DNA from: an uncultured Acidimicrobiia bacterium
Lineage (GTDB): Bacteria > Actinomycetota > Acidimicrobiia > UBA5794
Length of the DNA: 5,236 nucleotides
Assembly: GCA_905480055.1 (NCBI GenBank)
Contig: CAJQOW010000163.1
Span: 1-5,236, forward strand
Reading direction: 5' to 3'
Each line of letters starts with the position of its first letter. The first letter of the stretch is position 1. Both the position numbers and the translations under genes were made by a program. This document shows positions 1-5,236 of this stretch, in pieces. The notes beneath the pieces were generated by a model. It was not told the origin of the DNA, made no database searches, and worked only from the letters and a program-made list of their open reading frames with translations.

Positions 1-1805
1 GACTTCTCGATCGCCGCCTTGATCGCGGCGATGGCATCGTCGATCGGCATCAGGTCGGACAAGGCAAAGAAACAGGTCTGGAGCACCGTGTTGGTGCGTT
101 GACCCAGGCCCGCCTCACGGGCGACAGCACTTGCATCGACGACGTGCAGGTCGAGGTTCTTCTCGATGATCTGGGTTTGCACCTCTACAGGGAGGTGTTC
201 CCACACCTCGTCTGCCGCATAGGGGCTGTTGAACAGAACCGTTGCCCCGTCAGCGGCCTTACCGAGAACATCGAGCTTCGAAAGGAAGTCGAACTGGTGG
301 CACGCGACGAAGTTGGCATCGTCGATCAGGTACGTCGCCTCGATCGGTGACTCGTCGAACCGCACATGGGAGGTGGTCATGGCTCCGGACTTCTTCGAGT
401 CGTACACGAAGAATCCCTGGGCGAACAGCGGAGTCTTGTCACCGATGATCTTCACCGTGTTCTTGTTCGCTCCAACGGTTCCGTCGGCTCCGAGGCCATA
501 GAACAGGGCGCGCACCTTCTTCTTCGGCCCTGCGTCGAACGCTGGGTCGTAGTCGATGCTCAGACCGGTGACATCGTCGACGATGCCAACGGTGAACCGC
601 CGCTTCGGTTCCTCCTTCTGTGCCTCTGCGAAGACGCCTGCGGCCATCGCGGGAGTGAACTCCTTCGATGACAATCCGTACCGACCTCCGATGATGCGTG
701 GCACGACGGGCCAGGAGGTCTTGCCAGTTTGCGTTTCCTCCATCACCGAGGTCATGACATCCTGGAGCAATGGCTCGCCAACCGCTCCGGGCTCCTTGGT
801 CCGATCAAGGACGACCAGGTTGCGCACCGTGGTTGGCAGCGCTGCGATCAGACCGGCCGGGGTAAACGGACGGAAGAGACGTACCTTCACCAGGCCTACC
901 TTCTCGCCGCGTTCGACGAGGGCGTTGACAGCGGCTTCGGCTGTCGAGGAACCAGAGCCCATCATCACCATCACGTCCGTTGCGTCGGGAGCGCCCACGT
1001 AGTCGAACAGTCGATACCGGCGACCTGTGTGGTCGGCGAATCGGTCCATGGCGCCCTGCACGATGTCGGGTACGGCGTCGTAGTAGGGGTTGCAGGCCTC
1101 TCGCGCCTGGAAGAAGACATCGGGGTTCTGGGCGGTACCCCGCAGCACGGGAGCGTCGGGGTCCAGCCTGCGCTTGCGGTGCTCGAGGACGCCTTCGATG
1201 GGAATCAACGCACGAATGTCGTCGTCGGAGAGTTCTTCGATCATGTTCACTTCGTGCGACGTTCGGAATCCGTCGAAGAAGTGCACGAAGGGAACCCGTG
1301 ATTCCAACGTTGCCATCTGTGCGATGAGCGCCATGTCGTGGGCTTCCTGCACCGAATTCGATGACAGCATGGCCCAGCCGGTCTGACGAATAGCCATCAC
1401 ATCGCTGTGGTCCCCGAAGATCGACAGGGCATGGGTTGCGACGGATCGTGCTGCCACATGGAAGACGGCCGGGAGGAGTTCTCCGGCGATCTTGTACATG
1501 TTGGGGATCATCAGCAGGAGACCCTGCGATGCCGTGAACGTTGCGGTGAGTGCGCCACCCTGGAGCGAACCGTGAACGGCACCTGCTGCGCCAGCTTCAC
1601 TCTGCATCTCGACAACGTCAGGGATGTTCCCCCACACATTCGGCTTGAGCTGGTTGGACCACGCATCTGAGAGCTCGCCCATCGCTGATGATGGGGTGAT
1701 TGGATAGATCGCAAGAACCTCGTTGGTTCGATAGGCGACAGAAGCAGCAGCTTCATTTCCGTCCATCGCACGAACGGTGCGAGTCGGTGCATCGGTCAGT
1801 GTCAT
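1..1805 (-). CDS. nifJ: Pyruvate:ferredoxin (flavodoxin) oxidoreductase, N-terminal half (partial at window edge)
   Basis: The reading frame is open from the ATG at 1805 to the left edge, about 601 codons of an enzyme usually near 1,170-1,230 residues. The family oxidatively decarboxylates pyruvate with CoA to acetyl-CoA and CO2 in the cytoplasm, passing electrons to ferredoxin or flavodoxin. Domain I (about residues 14-250) carries YPITPSS (34-40), the VVEMQSEAGAAGAVHG block (64-79) and an FTASQGLLLMIPNMYKI block. Thr37, Glu70 and Arg120 line up, with one constant offset, with the Desulfovibrio africanus residues Thr31, Glu64 and Arg114 that contact pyruvate or activate TPP. Domain II follows, with LFDYVGAPDA (about 267-276) and DRTKEPG (334-340). 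The gamma-like domain III has GLGADGTVGANK (437-448) and a YDSKKSG motif. The window stops at AAIEKS, the beginning of the EKR region, so the ferredoxin-like [4Fe-4S] domain and the C-terminal TPP-diphosphate domain are not visible. The ATG is supported by an upstream purine-rich ribosome site and by alignment to the family N-terminus. No frameshift was seen. Identification is by remembered family sequence, not a search. Confidence 0.96.
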   Translation of the reverse strand, partial: MTLTDAPTRTVRAMDGNEAAASVAYRTNEVLAIYPITPSSAMGELSDAWSNQLKPNVWGNIPDVVEMQSEAGAAGAVHGSLQGGALTATFTASQGLLLMIPNMYKIAGELLPAVFHVAARSVATHALSIFGDHSDVMAIRQTGWAMLSSNSVQEAHDMALIAQMATLESRVPFVHFFDGFRTSHEVNMIEELSDDDIRALIPIEGVLEHRKRRLDPDAPVLRGTAQNPDVFFQAREACNPYYDAVPDIVQGAMDRFADHTGRRYRLFDYVGAPDATDVMVMMGSGSSTAEAAVNALVERGEKVGLVKVRLFRPFTPAGLIAALPTTVRNLVVLDRTKEPGAVGEPLLQDVMTSVMEETQTGKTSWPVVPRIIGGRYGLSSKEFTPAMAAGVFAEAQKEEPKRRFTVGIVDDVTGLSIDYDPAFDAGPKKKVRALFYGLGADGTVGANKNTVKIIGDKTPLFAQGFFVYDSKKSGAMTTSHVRFDESPIEATYLIDDANFVACHQFDFLSKLDVLGKAADGATVLFNSPYAADEVWEHLPVEVQTQIIEKNLDLHVVDASAVAREAGLGQRTNTVLQTCFFALSDLMPIDDAIAAIKAAIEK

Positions 1806-1820
1806 GTGACCCTTCCCTTT
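1806..1820 (-). promoter_or_regulatory. Ribosome binding site of nifJ
   Basis: Read on the minus strand, the bases just before the ATG at 1805 are GAAAGGGAAGGGTCAC. The AAGGG ends four bases before the ATG, and a second AAAGGG lies about six bases further out. This purine tract is a plausible Shine-Dalgarno sequence and supports this start over the next in-frame ATG, at codon 14. Confidence 0.6.
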
Positions 1821-1870
1821 CAAAGACAAGATTCTTACATCTTAACTAAGGAAATAATCATTGCGTACCT
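1821..1870. promoter_or_regulatory. AT-rich divergent promoter region between nifJ and the DUF427 gene
   Basis: This stretch is clearly richer in A and T than the coding DNA around it and is the only gap from which both divergent genes could be transcribed. Two small dyads are visible. One is AAGAT-N6-ATCTT (1828-1843) and the other is CTTA-AC-TAAG (1841-1850). On the minus strand TAAGAT (complement of 1839-1844) is a candidate -10 hexamer, giving a leader of about 27 bases to the nifJ ATG. On the plus strand TAATCA (1855-1860) is a weak -10 candidate. I found no convincing -35 hexamer for either, so the hexamers are guesses. The dyads could be an operator for a redox or iron-sulfur regulator, but they do not match an FNR box and no regulator can be named. 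Confidence 0.35.
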
Positions 1871-1912
1871 TGCGGTCCCATCCGGACCTCTGTGTGCCTC
1901 CGAAACCTGTCC

Positions 1913-2392
1913 ATGAGCAACCAGAACTCCCGTGAGTCCGTGTGGGACTATCCCAGGCCACCAGCCGTGGTCCCAGACGATCGTGAAGTCGTCGTCGTCC
2001 TCGGCGGTCAGGAAATCATCCGGACGAGGTCGGCAGTACGGGTCCTCGAGACATCTCACCCACCGACGTTCTACGTCCCGACGGCTGACATCGCGAACGG
2101 AACGCTATCCCCGATTGCGCAAACGACGATCTGCGAGTTCAAGGGCGCAGCATCGTATTGGGATGTCGTCGCTGGAGGTGTGCGATCTCCAGCCGCCGCC
2201 TGGGGGTACGAACGGCCAGAGCAGGGGTACGAGCCACTCGCCGGGATGGTTGCGTTCTACCCGGGACGTATGGATTCGTGCACGGTCGGCGGAGAGGTCG
2301 TGACCGCACAGGAGGGCGGCTTCTACGGTGGTTGGATCACTCCGGAGATCGACGGACCGTTCAAGGGCGCTCCGGGCACGATGGGCTGGTGA
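1913..2392 (+). CDS. DUF427 family protein of unknown function
   Basis: This is a complete protein of 159 residues from the ATG at 1913. It belongs to the DUF427 family (Pfam PF04248, listed under the name NTP_transf_9), a small soluble fold with no established reaction. Family hallmarks are VLETSHPPTFYVP (44-56), CEFKGAASYW (74-83), AWGYE (96-100) and YEPLAGMVAFYPGRMD (106-121). The C-terminal tail contains GGFYGGWITPE (135-145), PFKG and PGTMGW, as in full-length actinobacterial members. There is no signal peptide or membrane segment. The start is uncertain. A GTG at 1892 in the same frame would add seven residues, neither start has a clear ribosome site, and an in-frame stop at 1847 rules out anything longer. 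I prefer 1913 because the conserved WDYPRPP block follows soon after. The gene diverges from nifJ and converges on rpoC, so it is probably a single-gene transcript. The family call is firm, but the function is unknown. Confidence 0.9.
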   Translation: MSNQNSRESVWDYPRPPAVVPDDREVVVVLGGQEIIRTRSAVRVLETSHPPTFYVPTADIANGTLSPIAQTTICEFKGAASYWDVVAGGVRSPAAAWGYERPEQGYEPLAGMVAFYPGRMDSCTVGGEVVTAQEGGFYGGWITPEIDGPFKGAPGTMGW

Positions 2393-2426
2393 TCCCCGAT
2401 GCCGACGACGACGCTCCTTCAACGTA

Positions 2427-2457
2427 CTGAGGGGGACCCTCGTCGGGTCCCCCTCAG
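2427..2457. terminator. Bidirectional hairpin terminator between rpoC and the DUF427 gene
   Basis: A perfect 13-bp inverted repeat, CTGAGGGGGACCC (2427-2439) against GGGTCCCCCTCAG (2445-2457), encloses a five-base loop. It begins 34 bases after the DUF427 stop and, on the other strand, 23 bases after the rpoC stop. It therefore sits where transcripts of both convergent genes should end. The stem is very GC-rich, but neither side has a clear T-tract. It may work as an imperfect intrinsic terminator, common in high-GC Gram-positives, or as an RNA 3'-end stabiliser. Confidence 0.75.
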
Positions 2458-2480
2458 GTAGTAACGGTCTGGTTGTTCGA

Positions 2481-5236
2481 TCAGGCGTCGTCTGACGTCG
2501 CTTCTGGCGCGTCTGCCGACGAGGCTCCGAGCGATGCAAGCCATTCCGCAGGATCCTGCGGAAGTGCATCGTCTGCCGACTCGACCTCGACATCGCCGAA
2601 CAGGCTCGCCGCCGTCGGAATCGCAGCATCCGGGAGCATCGGCTCGATGCTCTGGTAGGTGTCCGATCCCGTTCCGGCTGGAATGAGTTTGCCGATGATC
2701 ACGTTCTCCTTCAGACCACGCATGTAATCCGACTTGGAGTTCAGCGAGGCCTCGGTGAGAACCCTCGTTGTCTCCTGGAACGATGCAGCCGACAGCCACG
2801 AGTCGGTCGCAAGCGACGCCTTCGTGATACCCATCAGCTCGGGGCGACCCTCAGCAGGCTGCTTGCCGTCTTCCACGAGCTCACGGTTCGTGTCACGGAA
2901 CTCCTGGGAGTCCACCAGCTCTGCTGGCAGCCACGGACCGTCGCCAGGGCTGACGATGCGCACACGGCGCAGCATCTGACGAACGATCAGCTCGATGTGC
3001 TTGTCGTGGATGTCCACACCCTGGCTGCGGTACACCTCCTGCACCTGGTCAACGAGGTACCGCTGGCACGCACGCACACCCTGGATGTTCAGAACTTCCT
3101 TCGGGTCGAGCGGGCCTTCCGTCAGCTGGGTCCCTGGCTCGATGATGTCGCCTTCGGACACTCGGAGACGGGCACGTACCGGAAGCGGATAGCGCACTTC
3201 GTCTTCGCCATCGACAATGACCACGTACCGGTCACCGGTATCGGGGTCCTCGTCGAACTTCACGGCGCCGCCAACCTCGGAGAGGATCGCAACACCCTTG
3301 GGTGTTCGTGCCTCGAACAGCTCGGTGACACGTGGCAGACCGTGCGTGATGTCCTCACCGGCGATACCGCCCGTGTGGAAGGTCCGCATCGTCAACTGCG
3401 TACCGGGCTCACCGATCGACTGGGCGGCCATGATTCCCACAGCGGTGCCAGGCTCAACAGCCTTGCCCGTTGCGAGATCGATGCCGTAGGAAGCCTTCGA
3501 GATGCCGTGGCGGCTCGTATCGGTCAGCGGTGACCGGACACGAATCTCCTCGACGTCCTCGAGCTCCTCGAGTCCGTTCACTGCTTCACGATCAAGGACA
3601 AACCCGGCCTTCATCTTGCGCCCGTCTGGCAACTCGGCCAGTGCCCTCCCGATCTTCACGTCCTCGGCCAGAACACGGCCGAAGATGTGATTGCGGAGAT
3701 GGCGGACAGGCTGCCCATTGTCACGGACCTTGATCACGAGACCCGGATCGTCGGACTCGTCATCATGAATGATGATCTCCTGCGCAACGTCGACAAGACG
3801 ACGTGTGAGGTAACCGGAGTCAGCCGTTCGAAGCGCCGTGTCGGCAAGTCCCTTGCGAGCACCGTGCGTCGAGATGAAGTACTCGAGCACCGAGAGGCCC
3901 TCACGGAAGTTCGACTTGATCGGCTGCGGGATGATGTCACCCTTCGGGTTGGCCACGAGGCCGCGCATACCAGCGATCTGACGAAGCTGCATGATGTTTC
4001 CACGTGCTCCTGAGCGGACCATCATGTCCATCGGGTTGAACGGATCGGCCTGCAGGGTGTCCTGCATGGCGTCCTTCACCTTGTCGGTCGCGATGGTCCA
4101 GATCTCGATCAGCTCCGAGCGACGCTCGTCGTCGGTGATGACACCCTTCTGGTACAACGACTCGACCTTGGCTGCCTGATCCTCGAAGTCAGCGAGGATC
4201 TCAGGCTTCTCATCAGGCGTCTTCACATCCTGGAGGCCGATCGTGAGGCCGGCCCTGGTTGCGTAGTGGAAACCAAGCTCCTTGATGTTGTCAAGGGTGT
4301 TGGCAACGTCTGGCTTGTCGTACTCGTGGATGACTTCTTCGACGAGGGTCCGAATGTCGGACTTCAGCAGCACGGCATTGACGAACGGGAAGCCCTTCGG
4401 GAACGCACCGTTGAGCAGTGCCCTTCCGAGCGTGGTCTCAGTGAGACCTTCGCCATCAACAGGCTCATCCATGATCAGGTCGCCGAGCAGCGGCTTGAGC
4501 TGTGCGTGAAGATCTGAATCTCCGGCCAGCCAGCCAACACGCAGCTTGATGGGTGCGTGGAGGGCGATGTCGCCGAGCTCGTAGGCCATCAACGCCTCGT
4601 CAACCGATGCGAATGCGCGCCCAGCGCCCTTTGCATCTTCAACGAATGCCGAGAGGTAGTACATCCCGATGATCATGTCCTGCGAAGGAGTCACGATCGG
4701 ACGACCATCTGCTGGCGAAAGCACGTTGTTGGACGACAGCATCAACACGCGGGCCTCTGCCTGCGCCTCGGCTGACAGTGGCAGGTGGACAGCCATCTGG
4801 TCACCGTCGAAGTCAGCGTTGAATGCCTCACACACGAGTTGGTGCAGCTGGATGGCCTTGCCTTCAATCAGCACAGGCTCGAATGCCTGAATACCAAGAC
4901 GGTGCAGCGTTGGTGCACGGTTCAGGAGCACGGGATGCTCCTGGATCACGTCGGCGAGCACGTCCCACACCTGGGGACGACGGCGTTCGACCATCCGCTT
5001 GGCAGCCTTGATGTTCTGGGCGATGTCGAGGTCGACGAGTCGCTTCATGACGAACGGCTTGAACAGCTCGAGCGCCATGATCTTCGGCAGACCACACTGG
5101 TGCAGGCGAAGCTGCGGACCGACCACGATGACCGAACGGCCTGAGTAGTCGACACGCTTTCCGAGCAGGTTCTGACGGAACCGACCCTGCTTGCCCTTGA
5201 GCATGTCAGAGAGCGACTTGAGGGGACGGTTGCCCG
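2481..5236 (-). CDS. rpoC: DNA-directed RNA polymerase subunit beta' (partial, N-terminus beyond window)
   Basis: This is the catalytic largest subunit of bacterial RNA polymerase. The visible 917 residues start at [20 protein letters not shown], near E. coli residue 330, so roughly 330-400 N-terminal residues are missing, including the first zinc-binding domain. Counting from the first full codon (5234), the catalytic loop NADFDGD is at 139-145 and its three Asp hold the active-site magnesium. The bridge helix, with [19 protein letters not shown], is near 404-433. The trigger loop, with [19 protein letters not shown], is near 599-645 and has no SI3-like insertion. The [27 protein letters not shown] and [16 protein letters not shown] blocks sit at about 801-856. 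The last 45 or so residues are a low-complexity Ala/Asp/Glu/Ser tail with one tryptophan, ending at a TGA. The second zinc site has lost all four cysteines (separate entry). Otherwise every core motif is intact and the frame is unbroken, so it should be functional. rpoB would be expected just upstream. Confidence 0.98.
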   Translation of the reverse strand, partial: GNRPLKSLSDMLKGKQGRFRQNLLGKRVDYSGRSVIVVGPQLRLHQCGLPKIMALELFKPFVMKRLVDLDIAQNIKAAKRMVERRRPQVWDVLADVIQEHPVLLNRAPTLHRLGIQAFEPVLIEGKAIQLHQLVCEAFNADFDGDQMAVHLPLSAEAQAEARVLMLSSNNVLSPADGRPIVTPSQDMIIGMYYLSAFVEDAKGAGRAFASVDEALMAYELGDIALHAPIKLRVGWLAGDSDLHAQLKPLLGDLIMDEPVDGEGLTETTLGRALLNGAFPKGFPFVNAVLLKSDIRTLVEEVIHEYDKPDVANTLDNIKELGFHYATRAGLTIGLQDVKTPDEKPEILADFEDQAAKVESLYQKGVITDDERRSELIEIWTIATDKVKDAMQDTLQADPFNPMDMMVRSGARGNIMQLRQIAGMRGLVANPKGDIIPQPIKSNFREGLSVLEYFISTHGARKGLADTALRTADSGYLTRRLVDVAQEIIIHDDESDDPGLVIKVRDNGQPVRHLRNHIFGRVLAEDVKIGRALAELPDGRKMKAGFVLDREAVNGLEELEDVEEIRVRSPLTDTSRHGISKASYGIDLATGKAVEPGTAVGIMAAQSIGEPGTQLTMRTFHTGGIAGEDITHGLPRVTELFEARTPKGVAILSEVGGAVKFDEDPDTGDRYVVIVDGEDEVRYPLPVRARLRVSEGDIIEPGTQLTEGPLDPKEVLNIQGVRACQRYLVDQVQEVYRSQGVDIHDKHIELIVRQMLRRVRIVSPGDGPWLPAELVDSQEFRDTNRELVEDGKQPAEGRPELMGITKASLATDSWLSAASFQETTRVLTEASLNSKSDYMRGLKENVIIGKLIPAGTGSDTYQSIEPMLPDAAIPTAASLFGDVEVESADDALPQDPAEWLASLGASSADAPEATSDDA
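2533..2570. repeat. 20-bp perfect palindrome with nested outer dyad in the 3' end of rpoC
   Basis: TTCCGCAGGA is followed directly by its reverse complement (2544-2563), giving a loop-free 20-bp palindrome. Outside it, GATGC (2533-2537) pairs with GCATC (2566-2570) across short unpaired stretches of six and two bases. The element lies in the sequence for the beta' C-terminal tail, 60-90 bases before the stop, and encodes the region around DPAEWLASL. An 11-bp direct repeat, CGTCTGCCGAC, brackets one side (2510-2520 and 2570-2580), exactly 60 bases apart. It may be a binding site, part of a termination structure or chance. No family of repeats can be assigned from one copy. Confidence 0.6.
3489..3755 (-). 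other. Cysteine-less version of the second zinc-binding site of beta'
   Basis: In most bacterial beta' subunits one Cys follows TRRLVDVAQ (E. coli C814), and three more lie in an LTC...GVCxxCYG block (C888, C895, C898). Together they bind a structural zinc. Here the first position reads HDDESDD, with Ser at codon 3753-3755. The block reads [15 protein letters not shown], with Asp at 3519-3521, Ser at 3498-3500 and Ser at 3489-3491. Spacing and flanking residues are kept, so this is ligand replacement without deletion or frameshift. The only cysteines in the visible protein lie elsewhere, at QCGLP, LVCEAF and RACQRY. Confidence 0.85.

Noticed and set aside
10..32. Inverted repeat ATCGCCGC-N7-GCGGCGAT near the left edge
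   Set aside because: It falls in Ala/Ile-rich nifJ codons, where alternating GCG and ATC codons readily produce such symmetry.
729..1301. Plus-strand open frame of 190 codons opposite nifJ
   Set aside because: It lies wholly antisense to the strongly conserved PFOR sequence, has no ribosome site or recognisable family, and reads as the shadow frame expected opposite GC-rich codons.
1806..1912. Possible FNR-type box or small RNA in the nifJ/DUF427 gap
   Set aside because: The dyads do not match the TTGAT-N4-ATCAA pattern, and no stable hairpin followed by a T-tract is present.
1835..2059. Minus-strand open frame of 74 codons extending into the nifJ upstream gap
   Set aside because: Most of it is antisense to the conserved DUF427 N-terminal region and it shows no family signature.
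2105..2629. Minus-strand open frame of 174 codons across the DUF427 gene, terminator and rpoC end
   Set aside because: It runs through the hairpin and overlaps two real genes on different strands. The Arg/Ser-rich product is typical of an out-of-frame translation.
3291..3306. Inverted repeat AACACCC-TT-GGGTGTT inside rpoC
   Set aside because: It has seven-base arms and lies in the conserved TPKGV coding block, so codon constraint explains it well enough.
2997..3533. Plus-strand open frame of 178 codons opposite rpoC
   Set aside because: It is antisense to conserved beta' sequence including the trigger loop. The product resembles no family, and its length is typical of shadow frames in this base composition.
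3546..3575. Repetitive GAGCTCCTCGAG-like stretch in rpoC
   Set aside because: It encodes the Glu/Leu-rich [10 protein letters not shown] segment, so the repetition follows from the amino acids.

Overview
This window looks like chromosomal DNA from a moderately GC-rich actinobacterium. The codons favour G or C in third position. The RNA polymerase beta' sequence matches the actinobacterial style: it has a short trigger loop with no gammaproteobacterial SI3-type insertion, and C-terminal blocks ([50 protein letters not shown]) that resemble mycobacterial RpoC as I remember it. A lineage such as Acidimicrobiia is possible, but I cannot fix it without a search.

There are three protein genes. From the right edge to 2481, on the minus strand, lies the C-terminal two thirds or more of rpoC (RNA polymerase beta'), cut by the window end. 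From 1913 (or 1892) to 2392, on the plus strand, lies a complete small DUF427-family gene that converges on rpoC. From 1805 to the left edge, on the minus strand, lies the N-terminal half of a homodimeric-type pyruvate:ferredoxin (flavodoxin) oxidoreductase, nifJ, cut by the window end. It has no stop codon inside the window, so ORF callers that require a closed frame can miss it.

rpoC and the DUF427 gene are separated by a strong 13-bp-stem hairpin that can end transcription in both directions. The DUF427 gene and nifJ diverge from an intergenic gap of roughly 107 bases with an AT-rich core and small dyads, the only apparent place for their promoters. The genes do not form one pathway: rpoC is core transcription, nifJ is central carbon and low-potential electron metabolism, and DUF427 has no established role.

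The most notable observation is that beta' has lost all four cysteines of its second zinc-binding site (E. coli C814, C888, C895, C898). Three are serine and one is aspartate, while loop length and flanking sequence are kept. A 20-bp perfect palindrome with a nested outer dyad inside the last codons of rpoC is a second, smaller oddity. I see no mobile element, CRISPR array, tRNA or rRNA here.
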